Positions 39,567 to 49,889 of a DNA stretch of 64,000 nucleotides are shown in pieces. Origin of the DNA: Frankiales bacterium (lineage in GTDB: Bacteria; Actinomycetota; Actinomycetes; Mycobacteriales; Jatrophihabitantaceae); assembly GCA_025966315.1 (NCBI GenBank), contig JAOPUZ010000023.1, forward strand, positions 1 to 64,000, written 5' to 3'. Numbering within the stretch: the stretch's first letter is position 1; every line of letters begins with the position of its first letter. A program made the translations under genes and the position numbers. Under the pieces are notes generated by a model. It did no database searches. It was given only the letters and a program-made list of their open reading frames with translations, and was not told the DNA's origin.

Positions 39567-40130
39567 TCAGCCGCTGATCCGGCCCAGGTAGCGGCCGTCC
39601 CGGGTGTCGACCTTGATTCGTTCGCCGGTGGTGACGAATAGCGGGACCTGGATCTCAGCGCCGGTTTCGACGGTCGCCGGCTTCGTTCCGCCGGTAGCGC
39701 GATCGCCTTGGACGCCGGGCTCGGTGTAGGTGATGAGCAGCTCGACGGACGTCGGCAGCTCGATGTACAGCGGCGCGGACTCGTGCACGGCCACGGCCAC
39801 TTCGGCGTTGTCCAGCAGGTAGTCAGCGGCGTCGCCAACGACCGGCGCGGGCACCTGTATTTGCTCGTAGGTGTCGCCGTCCATGAACACGAAGTCGTCG
39901 CCCTCTTTGTAGAGGTAGGTCATGGAGCGCTTGTCCACCGTGGCGGTTTCGACCTTGGTCCCGGCGTTGAAGGTCCGGTCGACAACCTTGCCGGACAGCA
40001 CGTTCTTCAGCGTGGTCCGGACGAACGCGCCGCCCTTGCCGGGCTTGACGTGCTGGAATTCCACCACCGTCCACAGTTGCCCGTCGATGTTGAGGACCAA
40101 ACCGTTCTTCAGGTCGTTCGTGGTCGCCAT
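39567..40130 (-). CDS. efp: Elongation factor P
   Basis: It relieves ribosome stalling at proline runs. 187 residues, three beta-barrel domains. The N-terminal loop [14 protein letters not shown] carries the tip Lys (K32), and [13 protein letters not shown] and the C-terminal [29 protein letters not shown] are characteristic. The tip sits in a short proline-flanked loop as in other actinobacteria. Starts the efp-nusB pair. Confidence 0.96.
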   Translation of the reverse strand: MATTNDLKNGLVLNIDGQLWTVVEFQHVKPGKGGAFVRTTLKNVLSGKVVDRTFNAGTKVETATVDKRSMTYLYKEGDDFVFMDGDTYEQIQVPAPVVGDAADYLLDNAEVAVAVHESAPLYIELPTSVELLITYTEPGVQGDRATGGTKPATVETGAEIQVPLFVTTGERIKVDTRDGRYLGRISG

Positions 40131-40339
40131 GGGCGCGCGTTTCTCCTAGCTCTGAAGTGAAACCAGAAACTTGCCGGACCGGGGACAGCCTGGTCAGCGT
40201 AGTCAGCGACCAGCCACCCTGTTCGGCGCCAGCGGCCTAGTTTACCGGCTGGTCTGAAGCTCGCCGACCGGCTGTCCGCGGCGATTCCGGGAGCCGGCCG
40301 GCCGCCAGTCGACCGGTTGGCTCCCGAAATGGTGGACGG

Positions 40340-41245
40340 TCACCCTTTCGGGGTGAAGCCCAGCGTGGGCCGGGCCCGGCCGCCCGACTCGACCAGCAGC
40401 GCCACCGCAGCGCCCGCCTCGTCGATCGCACCGTACGGTCCGGCAATCCCGGCCGGCTCGATCGTCCGACCGAAACTCAGCTCGCTGGCCTGCTCGGGCG
40501 TGATCCGCCGAGTGGGCATGCTCGCCGCGATGGCTTCGGGCAGGGGCAGCGGCAGCTGACCACCCACCGCCGCCAGCTCCTCCAGTGTGATCGCGTGGTC
40601 CTCGGTGAACGGGCCGACCCGGGTGCGACGAAGCGCGGTCAGGTGCGCCCCCACCCCGAGCAGCATCCCCAGATCGCGCGCCAGGGCCCGAACGTAGGTG
40701 CCGGTCGAACATTCGACGAGGACGTCGACGTCGAAGAACCCGTCGACCCGGCGCGACTCCCCCGTCAGTTCGAAGCGGCTGACCGTCACCGACCGAGCCG
40801 CCAGGTCCACGGTTTCGCCGGCACGAACCAGGGCATAGGCGCGCCGGCCGTCAACCTTGATCGCCGAGACATCGGACGGAACCTGCGCGATGGCCCCCGC
40901 GAAACCACCCATGGCCGCCACTACCCGGTCCTGCGACAGCTCCGCGGTTGACGAGATGGGGCCGAGCTGGCCGTCGGCGTCGTCGGTGTCACTGCCCTGG
41001 CCGAAACGAATCGTGGCTGAATACACCTTGTCGGTAAGGGTTAACTGGGTCAGCAACTTGGTCGCCCGCTCGACGCCGAGTACCAGCACTCCGGTCGCCA
41101 TCGGATCGAGCGTGCCCGCATGGCCGACGCGGCGGGTACCGACCAATCGGCGCACCGCGCCCACGACATCGTGCGAGGTCATGCCGGCCGGCTTGTCGAC
41201 AATGACCAAACCGCCCGGCCCGGCTGGTGGTTTGCGCCTGCTCAC
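40340..41245 (-). CDS. truB: tRNA pseudouridine-55 synthase
   Basis: 301 residues. Motifs: GLVIVDKPAGMTSHDVV, the catalytic Asp in GHAGTLDPMATGVLVLGV, YSATIRFGQGSDTDDADG and CSTGTYVRALARDLG, and a C-terminal PUA-like region. It lies 10 bases after the MATE gene. ribF, the usual next gene, is not in the 209-base gap to efp. Confidence 0.95.
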   Translation of the reverse strand: MSRRKPPAGPGGLVIVDKPAGMTSHDVVGAVRRLVGTRRVGHAGTLDPMATGVLVLGVERATKLLTQLTLTDKVYSATIRFGQGSDTDDADGQLGPISSTAELSQDRVVAAMGGFAGAIAQVPSDVSAIKVDGRRAYALVRAGETVDLAARSVTVSRFELTGESRRVDGFFDVDVLVECSTGTYVRALARDLGMLLGVGAHLTALRRTRVGPFTEDHAITLEELAAVGGQLPLPLPEAIAASMPTRRITPEQASELSFGRTIEPAGIAGPYGAIDEAGAAVALLVESGGRARPTLGFTPKG

Positions 41246-41255
41246 AGTGCCATCC

Positions 41256-42599
41256 TCATACTTGCTCGCCCACGATCAGCCAGCGGCCCGAGCCGGTGCG
41301 CCACATCATGCCGATGAAACGGATCAGGATGAACGCGGCCAAGCCTGCCCACACACCGCCGATGCCCCAGTGCAAGCGAAGCGCGAGCAGGCTCAACGGC
41401 ACGTAGCCGAGGACGGCGCCGACCACGGTGATCGTGCGGATGAAGGCATTGTCGCCCGCCCCGAGCAGTACCCCGTCAAGCGCGAAGACCACGCCCGCTA
41501 CTGGCATCATGGCCACCAGCCAGGGCCACAGCACGTGCGACTGATGGCGCACGGCCGCGTCCGAGCTGAACAGGGCCGGGATCACGTACCAGCCGGCGGC
41601 CATCACCGCCGCGAATACGACACCGGCGACCAATCCGTAACGGGACACCCGCCAGGCGGTCGCGCGGGCGGCGTCGACGTTCCCGCCGCCCAACGCGGCC
41701 CCGACCAGGGACTGGGCGGCAATGGCGAACGAATCGAGCAACAGCGCGATGAATTCCCAGAGCTGCAGCCCAACCTGGTGGGCACCCAGTTGCGCGGCGC
41801 CCATCCGGCCTGCCACCGAGGCCGCCGTCAGGTAGGCCAGCTGGAACGCGGCCGCCCGGATGACCAGGTCCCGGCTCACCACCAGCTGCTTGCGCATCAC
41901 CTGCCACTTCGGCGCCGGTGCGGCCGACTCGCGCCGCAAAGCCAGCACGCACAACACGGCGGCCAACCATTGCGCACCGACGTTGGCGATCGCCGAGCCA
42001 CGCAGACCCAAGCCGGCCGGATACACCAGCAACGGCGAGGCGATCATGGACAGCACGTTGGCCAGCACCACGATGCGCACCGGCGTCCGGGTGTCCTGCA
42101 CGCCTCGCAACCAACCGTTACCGGCCAGCACCAGCAGCACGCCCGGTAGTCCGAGGATGGCGATCCGCAGCCACGATTCGGCCGCCTCGGCCACCGGCCC
42201 GGCGCCACCGGCAACCAGCTGGGTCAGCGGACCGGCCACCGCTTCGCCGATCAACACCGCGGCCAGTCCGATCGTCGCCGCCAGCCATGACGCCTGGACG
42301 CCTTCGTTGACCGCCGCGTCGCGTCGACCGGCGCCGAAGTAGCGGGCCGCACGCCCGGTGGTTCCGTATTCGAGCGAGCTACCGATGATGGCGAGCAAGG
42401 TCATGATCGTGCCGGCGGCGCCCAAGGCCGCGAGCTGGACGCGGCCGAGGTGCCCGACAACGGCGGTGTCCACCAACAGGAACAGCGGCTCGGCCGCCAG
42501 GACGACGAACGCCGAACCAGCCAGCACCACGATGCGCTTGGTCGACACAGTGGATTCTGCCGAGTCGAGCGGTACGACCGGCACCCCTGGATCGGTCAT
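41256..42599 (-). CDS. MATE family efflux protein (DinF-like)
   Basis: 447 residues, about 12 transmembrane helices in two halves. The N-terminal half has ILVDTAVVGHLGRVQLAALGAAGTIM, typical of DinF-type exporters, and the second half has GRMGAAQLGAHQVGLQLWEF. It exports drugs or toxic compounds with Na+ or H+. A dinF homologue is at the same place, between rbfA and truB, in mycobacteria. Its ATG overlaps the GNAT gene stop by four bases. Confidence 0.88.
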   Translation of the reverse strand: MTDPGVPVVPLDSAESTVSTKRIVVLAGSAFVVLAAEPLFLLVDTAVVGHLGRVQLAALGAAGTIMTLLAIIGSSLEYGTTGRAARYFGAGRRDAAVNEGVQASWLAATIGLAAVLIGEAVAGPLTQLVAGGAGPVAEAAESWLRIAILGLPGVLLVLAGNGWLRGVQDTRTPVRIVVLANVLSMIASPLLVYPAGLGLRGSAIANVGAQWLAAVLCVLALRRESAAPAPKWQVMRKQLVVSRDLVIRAAAFQLAYLTAASVAGRMGAAQLGAHQVGLQLWEFIALLLDSFAIAAQSLVGAALGGGNVDAARATAWRVSRYGLVAGVVFAAVMAAGWYVIPALFSSDAAVRHQSHVLWPWLVAMMPVAGVVFALDGVLLGAGDNAFIRTITVVGAVLGYVPLSLLALRLHWGIGGVWAGLAAFILIRFIGMMWRTGSGRWLIVGEQV

Positions 42600-43132
42600 A
42601 GCTCGCGGTGCATGATCTGCAGATCGACCAGTCCCGCGATGGGATGGCGCAAGGCGCCGGGTACCCGTCCCACGGTCCGGGAGCCAAGGTCCTCATCGAG
42701 CCGCACGGCGTGCACGTTGGTCGCCGCGACGGCGTTGAACTGCATCGCCAGGTGGTCCGCCGCGGCAGCCCGCGCCAGGCTGTGGGTCACCATCGAGCGG
42801 CCTACTCCGCGGCCCCGAGCGCGCTCAGCGACCATGTACGACCCGTTCACCACGTGCCGGCCGGGGCCTTGCTGGTTGAGCGAACGGTGAAAGGTCCCGA
42901 ATACGGCGCCGGCTGAATCCGGCGCCAGCCACGCCTGTTGGCGCACGGACTCCCGCGCGGCCAGCCAGCCGTCCCGCGCGCGCTCCGATGTCGTCTCCGG
43001 GTCGTAGCAGTACGTGTCGCCGGCGAGCACGATTTGGCGCCAGATCGGCCACAAGGCGGCCCAGTCCTCGGCGCCGGCACGCCGGAACCGCAGCGCCGGA
43101 TCAGTACCGTCGGCGGTCGAGGCCGCAGTCAT
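42596..43132 (-). CDS. GNAT family N-acetyltransferase
   Basis: 178 residues. The acetyl-CoA motif is ERARGRGVGRSMVTHSLARA; the N-terminal FRRAGAEDWAALWPIWRQIV and AVRLDEDLGSRTVGRVPGAL (a late beta strand) fit phosphinothricin-type acetyltransferases. The substrate is unknown. It lies between rbfA and the MATE gene, where many actinobacteria have a DHH phosphoesterase. Confidence 0.85.
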   Translation of the reverse strand: MTAASTADGTDPALRFRRAGAEDWAALWPIWRQIVLAGDTYCYDPETTSERARDGWLAARESVRQQAWLAPDSAGAVFGTFHRSLNQQGPGRHVVNGSYMVAERARGRGVGRSMVTHSLARAAAADHLAMQFNAVAATNVHAVRLDEDLGSRTVGRVPGALRHPIAGLVDLQIMHREL

Positions 43133-43135
43133 GGA

Positions 43136-43570
43136 TCAGTCCTCGTCGGCCGGCTCGTCCCGCCGGTACGGATCGGGTTCGCCGGCGTACTGCGCGCCTT
43201 GACGGGCTTTGATCACCTCGGCGTCGGCGAGCCGAGCCGCTTCCAGCAAGTCGGTGATGTGTTTGGCGGTCTCCGGAATCTCGTCCAGTACGAACGTGAG
43301 CGTCGGCGTGAACTTGACCCCGGTCTGCCGGCCGACCTCGGTGCGCATCAGGCCACGGGCGGTCTCCAGTGCGGCGACCGAGTCGGCGCGTTCGACGGAG
43401 TCGCCGAAGACCGTGTAGAAGATCGTGGCGTCGTGCAGGTCGCCGGTCATCCGAACGTCGGTGACGGTGACCATGCCGAGCCGTGGATCTTTGATCTGGC
43501 TTTCGATGTATGAGGCAACGATCTGCTTGATCCGGCCGGCGAGCCGGCGTGAACGCGGCGAATCAGCCAT
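43136..43570 (-). CDS. rbfA: Ribosome-binding factor A
   Basis: A 30S maturation factor. 144 residues with a KH-like fold: RRLAGRIKQIVASYIESQIKDPRLGMVTVTDVRMTGDLHDATIFYTV and LRTEVGRQTGVKFTPTLTFVLDE. Length normal. It lies in the order infB-rbfA, separated from infB by a strong hairpin. Confidence 0.95.
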   Translation of the reverse strand: MADSPRSRRLAGRIKQIVASYIESQIKDPRLGMVTVTDVRMTGDLHDATIFYTVFGDSVERADSVAALETARGLMRTEVGRQTGVKFTPTLTFVLDEIPETAKHITDLLEAARLADAEVIKARQGAQYAGEPDPYRRDEPADED

Positions 43571-43596
43571 TGTCTGTCCTTTCCCACGACGTGGAG

Positions 43597-43641
43597 CGGG
43601 GAGTTTCTGCGCCGGCTAGCTGCCGTCGCAGAAACTCCCCG
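43597..43641 (-). terminator. Hairpin between infB and rbfA
   Basis: A perfect 15-bp stem (CGGGGAGTTTCTGCG and complement) with a 15-base loop lies between the infB stop and the rbfA start. There is no U-run. It may attenuate or process the nusA-infB transcript before rbfA. Confidence 0.65.
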
Positions 43642-43653
43642 TCCTGACCGAAC

Positions 43654-46515
43654 TCAGCCGCGCGGCTTCTCGCGCATCTCGTAGGTCTCGACGATGTCGC
43701 CGACCTTGATGTCGTTGAACGATCCAAGCCCGATGCCGCACTCGAAGCCCTCTCGGACCTCGGTCGCATCGTCCTTGAACCGCCGCAGCGAATCGACGGT
43801 GAGGCTGTCGCTGACCACGATCCCGTCGCGCACCAGGCGAGCCCTGGAGTTACGCCGGATCGTGCCGGATCGAACGATGGAGCCCGCGACGTTGCCGATG
43901 CGCGGCACCCGGAAGACCTCGCGGACCTCGGCGGTGCCGAGCTGCGCCTCTTCGAACTCGGGCTTGAGCATGCCCTTGAGCGCGGCCTCGATTTCATCGA
44001 TGGCCTGGTAGATGACCGTGTAGTAACGGACATCGACACCCTCACGCTCGGCTGCTTCGCGTGCCTTGCCTTCGGGACGCACGTTGAAGCCGATCACCAC
44101 CGCGTCGGAGGCGATCGCCAGGTTGATGTCGTTCTCCGTGATCGCACCGACGCCGCGTCCGATGACTCGCAAGGAGACCTCGTCGTTGCCGTCGTTCAGC
44201 TCGATCTTGAGTAGCGAATCTTCCAACGCCTCGACCGAACCGGACACGTCACCCTTGATGATCAGGTTCAGTTGCTGAACCTCACCGGCAGCCAGTGCTT
44301 TGTCCAGATCGTCGAGCGAGATGCGGCGACGGTTGGACGCGAGCTGCGCATTGCGCTCCCGGGCCGAGCGGCGGTCCGCGATCTGGCGGGCGATGCGGTC
44401 TTCCTCGACGACGATGAACGAGTCACCGGCACCAGGTACGGACGTCAGACCGAGCACCATGACCGGCGCTCCCGGACCGGCGTGATCGAGGACGTTGCCC
44501 TCGTCATCCAGCATGGCTCGCACCCGGCCGAACGCGTCGCCGGCGACAATCGAATCACCGACGTGCAGCGTGCCGCGCTGGACCAGAACGGTCGCCACCG
44601 GGCCGCGACCGCGGTCCAGATGGGCCTCGATCGCGATGCCCTGGGCATCCTGATCAGGGTTGGCGCGCAGATCCAATGCGGCATCAGCGGTCAACAGGAT
44701 GCCCTCGAGCAGCCCGTCGATGTTGATGTTGTTCCGCGCCGAGACGTCGACGAACAGCGTGTCGCCGCCATACTCCTCAGCGACCAGCCCGTATTCGGTC
44801 AGCTGCTGGCGGACCTTGGCCGGGTTGGCGCCTTCCTTGTCGATCTTGTTGACCGCGACGACAACCGGAACGTCGGCGGCCTGCGCGTGGTTGAGCGCCT
44901 CGATGGTCTGCGGCATCACGCCGTCGTCCGCGGCGACCACGAGCACCACGATGTCCGTGGTCGAAGCACCACGGGCACGCATGGCCGTGAAGGCCTCGTG
45001 GCCCGGGGTGTCGATGAAGGTGATCGCCCGGTCGGTGCCCTCGTGGTCAACATGCACCTGATACGCACCGATGTGCTGGGTGATACCGCCGGCTTCGCCA
45101 CCGATCACGTTCGTCTTACGAATGGCGTCGAGCAGACGGGTCTTTCCGTGATCGACGTGACCCATGACGGTGACGACCGGCGGACGAGCCACCAGTGCCT
45201 CGTCGCCGCCCTCATCGTCACCGAAGGTCAGATCGAAGGACTCCAGCAACTCACGGTCTTCATCTTCGGGGCTGACGACCTGGACGGCGTAGTTCAGTTC
45301 CGCGCCGAGCAGTTGCAAGGTCTCTTCGTTGACGGACTGGGTCGCGGTCACCATTTCACCGAGGTGGAACATGACCTGCACCAACGACGCCGGCTCAGCG
45401 TTGATCTTGTCGGCAAAGTCGGACAGCGACGCGCCCCGAGGCAACCGCAAGACATCGCCGTTGCCGCGTGGGACCTGCACGCCACCGATGGACGGCGCCG
45501 ACATGTTGTCGAACTCTTGTCTGCGCTGCTTCTTGCTCTTGCGACCACGGGTCGGACGACCACCCTGACGGCCGAACGCGCCAGCTGTGCCGGCGCCACG
45601 ACCACGACCGCCACCACCCCCGGGACGAGGACCGAAGCCGCCGCCGCCACCGGGCGCGCCGCCGCCAGGAGCACCGCCGCCACCGGGACCGCCACGGTAA
45701 CCACCGGCACCGCCGCCACCAGCGGGTGCGCCGCCGGGACCGCCGCGATAGGCGCCGCCACCACCGGGACCGGCGGGACGCGGCGCACCGGGTGGGCCAC
45801 CACGACTCGGGCCACCGGGACGCGCCGGAGCACCACCACGGTTACCGGGACCGCCGGGACCACCAGCGCCGGGGCCACCGGAGCGACCCGGCATCGAACC
45901 GGGGCTGGGACGAGGCGGCATCATGCCTGGGTTTGGACGTGGACCGCCTGGGCCGGCGCTGCCACCAGGGCGCGGACCGGCAGGCCGCGGCGGTAGCTGC
46001 CCGCCGCCGGGCGCGGTTGGACCGCCCGGACGCGGAGCTGCGGGGCGATTCGGCGCCTGCGGGGCGCCGCCGACACCGAAAGGATTGTTGGCTACGCGCG
46101 GGGCGCCGCCAGGTCGAGGTGCGCCGGGACGGGGCGCGCCGGGGCCGGCGGCCGCGGGAGACTCTTCGACCGGGGCCGGGCTGGCCGCGACGACGGGTTG
46201 GGTCACCGGCGCCGGAGCGGGGGCCGCGCGTTCGACCACCGGCTCGGTCACCGTCACCACGGGTGGGGCTTGAACGACGGGGGCGGGGGCCGGTGCCGGT
46301 GCGGGCGCGGGCGCAACGCGCGGCGGTGCGGTCTTTTTCGCCGGGGCCGGAGCCACGGCCGGGAACGCCTCTCGAAGCCGGCGGGCCACGGGGGCCTCGA
46401 CGGTCGAGGATGCGCTCTTCACGAATTCACCGAGCTCACTGAGCTTGGCGAGAACTTCTTTGCTGGGTACACCGAGCTCTTTTGCTAGCTCATGTACGCG
46501 GGCCTTGCCTGCCAC
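43654..46515 (-). CDS. infB: Translation initiation factor IF-2
   Basis: A GTPase that delivers initiator tRNA. 953 residues. N-terminal IF2N helix bundle (about 1-50: [31 protein letters not shown]), then a very long Pro/Ala/Gly-rich disordered linker (about 55-330), a second IF2N, and the G domain with [22 protein letters not shown] and NKIDKEGA. The C-terminal domains bind fMet-tRNA. The glycine-rich linker is typical of actinobacteria and explains the long open frames on the other strand. Confidence 0.97.
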   Translation of the reverse strand: MAGKARVHELAKELGVPSKEVLAKLSELGEFVKSASSTVEAPVARRLREAFPAVAPAPAKKTAPPRVAPAPAPAPAPAPVVQAPPVVTVTEPVVERAAPAPAPVTQPVVAASPAPVEESPAAAGPGAPRPGAPRPGGAPRVANNPFGVGGAPQAPNRPAAPRPGGPTAPGGGQLPPRPAGPRPGGSAGPGGPRPNPGMMPPRPSPGSMPGRSGGPGAGGPGGPGNRGGAPARPGGPSRGGPPGAPRPAGPGGGGAYRGGPGGAPAGGGGAGGYRGGPGGGGAPGGGAPGGGGGFGPRPGGGGGRGRGAGTAGAFGRQGGRPTRGRKSKKQRRQEFDNMSAPSIGGVQVPRGNGDVLRLPRGASLSDFADKINAEPASLVQVMFHLGEMVTATQSVNEETLQLLGAELNYAVQVVSPEDEDRELLESFDLTFGDDEGGDEALVARPPVVTVMGHVDHGKTRLLDAIRKTNVIGGEAGGITQHIGAYQVHVDHEGTDRAITFIDTPGHEAFTAMRARGASTTDIVVLVVAADDGVMPQTIEALNHAQAADVPVVVAVNKIDKEGANPAKVRQQLTEYGLVAEEYGGDTLFVDVSARNNINIDGLLEGILLTADAALDLRANPDQDAQGIAIEAHLDRGRGPVATVLVQRGTLHVGDSIVAGDAFGRVRAMLDDEGNVLDHAGPGAPVMVLGLTSVPGAGDSFIVVEEDRIARQIADRRSARERNAQLASNRRRISLDDLDKALAAGEVQQLNLIIKGDVSGSVEALEDSLLKIELNDGNDEVSLRVIGRGVGAITENDINLAIASDAVVIGFNVRPEGKAREAAEREGVDVRYYTVIYQAIDEIEAALKGMLKPEFEEAQLGTAEVREVFRVPRIGNVAGSIVRSGTIRRNSRARLVRDGIVVSDSLTVDSLRRFKDDATEVREGFECGIGLGSFNDIKVGDIVETYEMREKPRG

Positions 46516-46618
46516 TGGACTCCTAGACGGATTGTCTCAGGGCCGGCGGACTACCCGCAGACCCCGATTTAGGTGGGAAACGCAATCATGGTTGGCGCTT
46601 CATCGGGTGCTCATTGCT

Positions 46619-46960
46619 CTAACTCATCTCTTGGGTCGACTTGTGGATCTCGAGATATGCACGTATCGCAGCCGGATCGACGGGCATCGTCAGTCGCAAC
46701 GATCGTCCGAAGGCTCGGCGGCGTTCCGCGAGAGCTACGCAGTCCGGGGTGAGGTGCAACCATGCACCGCGCCCCGACGTGCGACGTCGTGGATCTGGCA
46801 GCACCGCCCGGAACGCACCGGCGGAGCCGGTTGTTTCGGACGAGACGGTCGGACCTGCGACCACGCGCAACATTTGCTCGGCCGGACCCCGCTCGCGACA
46901 ACCGATACAGGTACGAATTGCAACGTGCCCGGCACGATTGCTGGGCGGTATCACGACCAC
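46619..46960 (-). CDS. YlxR family RNA-binding protein
   Basis: About 113 residues. The family core is RTCIGCRERGPAEQMLRVV (two Cys) and GRGAWLHLTPDCVALAERRRAFGRSLR. It is a small RNA-binding protein between nusA and infB, its usual place. The GTG start is the only good one; it lies eight bases after the nusA stop. Confidence 0.85.
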   Translation of the reverse strand: MVVIPPSNRAGHVAIRTCIGCRERGPAEQMLRVVAGPTVSSETTGSAGAFRAVLPDPRRRTSGRGAWLHLTPDCVALAERRRAFGRSLRLTMPVDPAAIRAYLEIHKSTQEMS

Positions 46961-46968
46961 GAAGAAGT

Positions 46969-48117
46969 CTACTCGATTACTGCAGGCTGCTGCGCCGGGC
47001 GCGGGTCTGCCGTCTCGGACGCGGTGGACGCGGTGGACGCAGTGGACGCTGACGGCACCGCGGCCGGCGCGATTGTCGCAGCGGCGGCCCGGGGCGCCTG
47101 TGGGATGCCGGCGTCCGGACCCTGATCGGCGGAAGTCGTGGGCTCGGCGTCGGAGTGGATGTCGATCCGCCAGCCGGTCAATCGGGCGGCCAGCCGAGCG
47201 TTCTGGCCTTCTCGTCCGATGGCCAGCGACAGCTGGTAGTCCGGCACGACGACACGGGCAGCTTTGGCCACCGCGTCCACCACGGTGATCTGCTGCGCCC
47301 GGGCGGGTGACAACGCGTTGCCGACGAAGGTCGCGGGATCATCGTCCCAGTCGATGATGTCGATCTTCTCGCCGTGCAGCTCGGCCACGACGTTGCGTAC
47401 TCGTTGCCCCATCGGCCCGATGCAGGCGCCCTTGGCGTTCAGCCCGTCGACTGTGCTCCGCACCGCAATTTTCGTGCGGTGACCGGACTCGCGGGCGACG
47501 GCCATGATCTCGACGCTGCCATCAGCAATCTCGGGCACCTCGAGAGCGAACAGTTTCTTGACCAGGCTCGGATGGGTACGGCTCAGCGTGATGGACAGGC
47601 CCCGCATGCCGCGCGTCACTGAAACGACGTAGCACTTGAGCCGCACACCGTGTTCGTACACCTCGCCCGGCACCTGCTCGGATTGCGGCAGCACGGCTTC
47701 CATCTTGCCCAGCTCCACCAGCACGATCCCGCGCTGCGATGCCTGCGCATCGGCCTGGATGACGCCGGTGACGATGTCGCCTTCGTGGCCGGAGTATTCG
47801 CCGTAGGTGATGTCGTGCTCGGCATCGCGCAGTCGCTGCATGATGACCTGCTTGGCCGTCATGGCGGCGATCCGCCCGAAGTCCGTCGGTGTGTCGTCGA
47901 ACTCTTCGATCAGCTCACCGTCCGGACCGTATTCCGCGGCCCACACCGTCACCGCGCCGCTCTTGCGATCGATCTCGATCCGCGCGTTGGGCATTGGGTG
48001 ATTGGTGTGGCGGTAGGCGGTGAGCAAGGCCGTCTCCAGCGCGTCCATCACCGTCTCGAACGAGATCTCTTTCTCTCGCTCGATGCTGCGCAGGGCAGCA
48101 ATGTCGACTGTCACCAT
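46969..48117 (-). CDS. nusA: Transcription termination/antitermination factor NusA
   Basis: 382 residues: N-terminal RNA polymerase-binding domain (about 1-105), S1 domain (about 108-185: [25 protein letters not shown]), then two KH domains ([42 protein letters not shown] and [23 protein letters not shown]). A low-complexity Ala-rich tail follows. It lacks the acidic repeats of E. coli NusA, as is normal in actinobacteria. Confidence 0.96.
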   Translation of the reverse strand: MVTVDIAALRSIEREKEISFETVMDALETALLTAYRHTNHPMPNARIEIDRKSGAVTVWAAEYGPDGELIEEFDDTPTDFGRIAAMTAKQVIMQRLRDAEHDITYGEYSGHEGDIVTGVIQADAQASQRGIVLVELGKMEAVLPQSEQVPGEVYEHGVRLKCYVVSVTRGMRGLSITLSRTHPSLVKKLFALEVPEIADGSVEIMAVARESGHRTKIAVRSTVDGLNAKGACIGPMGQRVRNVVAELHGEKIDIIDWDDDPATFVGNALSPARAQQITVVDAVAKAARVVVPDYQLSLAIGREGQNARLAARLTGWRIDIHSDAEPTTSADQGPDAGIPQAPRAAAATIAPAAVPSASTASTASTASETADPRPAQQPAVIE

Positions 48118-48120
48118 GAC

Positions 48121-48699
48121 TCAAGCCCTCTCGTCGTCTGAATCAACCAGCAGGTCGGCGCCCAGCGCCTCGACGTCGTCGTCCGGATGGTCGATGGCAT
48201 CGATGTCGTCCGTGTCGTCTACCTCATCGGGGTCGGTCCGGGCGAATTCCACCTGGACCCGCCCCGTTCCCAACTCGTCCCACGGGACGTCGCGCGCCAC
48301 CTCGTCGACCAGCAATCGAACACCGCGCTCATCGGTGGACCCGACCCGACCGGTCACCTCGACGTCCCCGATTCGGGTCGTGACGAGCCGGCCGGCGGCG
48401 CGGCGCCAGTGCCGCGGCTCGCTGAGGGGTCGGTCCACACCGGGCGAACTGACTTCGAGTACGAACGGGCCGGTGAACACCGCGCCGTCCTCTTCGTCGT
48501 CGAGCACCTCGGAAACCGCTCGCGCCACCGTCGCGACCGCGTCCAGATCGATACCGTCGTCCCCGTCGACGATCACCCGAATCACACTGCGCCGACCCGC
48601 CGCGGCCACCGAGACGTCTTCCAGGTCGTACCCCTGAGAACTGATCACCGGGCCAAGCAAATCGATCAGCTGTTGGCGTTGCGGCGTTCGCGCGGTCAT
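48121..48699 (-). CDS. rimP: Ribosome maturation factor RimP
   Basis: A 30S maturation factor, 192 residues. N-terminal domain (LIDLLGPVISSQGYDLEDVSV, VIRVIVDGDDGIDLDAVATVARAVSEVLD) with the motif PFVLEVSSPGVDRPLSEPRHWRR, then a small SH3-like C-terminal domain and an acidic Asp-rich tail. It heads the nusA-infB run, three bases before nusA. Confidence 0.94.
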   Translation of the reverse strand: MTARTPQRQQLIDLLGPVISSQGYDLEDVSVAAAGRRSVIRVIVDGDDGIDLDAVATVARAVSEVLDDEEDGAVFTGPFVLEVSSPGVDRPLSEPRHWRRAAGRLVTTRIGDVEVTGRVGSTDERGVRLLVDEVARDVPWDELGTGRVQVEFARTDPDEVDDTDDIDAIDHPDDDVEALGADLLVDSDDERA

Positions 48700-48834
48700 C
48701 GCAGGCGTCCCGTCAGTTTCCAGTTGTGTCTACTCGAGTAGAGCGTCCAGGCAGGTGACGCGTTCGGCCGAATGGGCGAGCCGGCGCGTCGTCGGTAGCG
48801 ACCAGACTACCGGGCATCTGCCAGACTGCTCCCG

Positions 48835-49365
48835 GTGAACAGAACGATCTCCCGTCGAACGCTGCTAAGCCGGTCCGTCCTGTTGGTCGGCGCGGCCGCC
48901 GGTGCCGGTCTCGGCTTGACCCGCGGGATTCATCACAAAGTCGCCGTCCCGCCCCCCTCGCCGCCCGCCGCCTTGGTCACCGCACTGGCCGCGCAGGCCA
49001 CCCTGGTGGCCGGCTACGACGCCGTGCTGAGCGCGAATCCCCCGGTAGCCAACGCCGCAAAGCTGACGAATCTGCGCGGCCAGGTGGCCAGTCAGCGCGA
49101 CGCCCTGGCCGCCGCGCTGGATCGGTACCCCGGCTGGCGCTTGCACCCATCGACCAGCCCGGCGGCGGTGGACGGCCAGCCGCCGGCCACGCCGCCCGCA
49201 CCGGCCGACAGCGCGGCCTTGCTGACCGCGACCCGAAATGCGGCGGACGCTCTCACGGTCAGCTGTCGCGACTGGCCCCAGGGCGAGTCGCAGGCCGCCA
49301 CCGTGGTTCCGCTGTTGGGCAGCATCGGCGCCAGCCTCACCACTCACATCGTGGTGCTGGCGTGA
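48835..49365 (+). CDS. Tat-exported protein of unknown function
   Basis: 176 residues. It starts with a twin-arginine signal, SRRTLLSRSVLLVGAAAGAG, then mature Ala/Pro-rich helical sequence (for example LVTALAAQATLVAGYDAVLSANPP, LTNLRGQVASQRDALAAALDRY). It lacks a recognised domain. The stop overlaps the GTG of the DUF4439 gene (GTGA), so the two are co-translated. Similar pairs sit divergently from rimP in other actinobacteria. A metal- or cofactor-linked envelope role is possible, because Tat exports folded proteins. Confidence 0.7.
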   Translation: MNRTISRRTLLSRSVLLVGAAAGAGLGLTRGIHHKVAVPPPSPPAALVTALAAQATLVAGYDAVLSANPPVANAAKLTNLRGQVASQRDALAAALDRYPGWRLHPSTSPAAVDGQPPATPPAPADSAALLTATRNAADALTVSCRDWPQGESQAATVVPLLGSIGASLTTHIVVLA

Positions 49366-49847
49366 CCAGCCCGGCACCGAGCGGCGCCCCCACGGCAAGC
49401 GTGGTCGCGGCCTGGCAGCTGCCGCTCGCGGCCCATCACGCCGCAATCTACGGCTATTCGTTGATCGGCGTGCGGCTGGCCGAGGACGGCCAGATCCAAC
49501 TCGCCCGACGGCTGCAGGATGTGCACCGCACCCAACGCGATGCCCTGATGAGCCAGCTGGCGGCGGCGGGAGTCACGCCGGTCGCCGCCCAGGCGTCTTA
49601 CCTACCGGCCACCGCGGTCACCGATCCGAGCACGGCCCAACGCTGGGCGGTGCAACTCGAGCAGGCGTGCGCCGCCGGCTACCGCTACGTGTTGGGCGTC
49701 AGTGCTAGCGACCCGGCCGGCCAAGCGCACGCCAAGAACGTCCGGACACAGGCCATCACGGGTCTCGATGCCGCCGCACTGGCCGCCGCCCAGTGGCGTG
49801 CGCTGCTAAGTCCGGACGGTTCGACGGAGGCGTTCCCCGGTACCTAA
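49362..49847 (+). CDS. Ferritin-like DUF4439 protein
   Basis: 161 residues, helical. The DUF4439 pattern is AAWQLPLAAHHAAIYGYSLIGVRL, LQDVHRTQRDALMSQLAAAGV and VQLEQACAAGYRYVLGVSA. The family is a four-helix ferritin-like bundle, though it is not clear that all metal ligands are kept here. GTG start coupled to the Tat-exported gene. No signal peptide of its own. It might act on the exported partner. Confidence 0.8.
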   Translation: MTSPAPSGAPTASVVAAWQLPLAAHHAAIYGYSLIGVRLAEDGQIQLARRLQDVHRTQRDALMSQLAAAGVTPVAAQASYLPATAVTDPSTAQRWAVQLEQACAAGYRYVLGVSASDPAGQAHAKNVRTQAITGLDAAALAAAQWRALLSPDGSTEAFPGT

Positions 49848-49889
49848 CCGGCCAACTCCGCCTGGCCGCGATCCGGACCGGCGGGAGGG

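Noticed and set aside
44272-45996. 574-codon open frame opposite infB
   Set aside because: Produced by the Gly/Pro/Ala-rich IF-2 linker; the translation is low-complexity Thr/Arg/His repeats.
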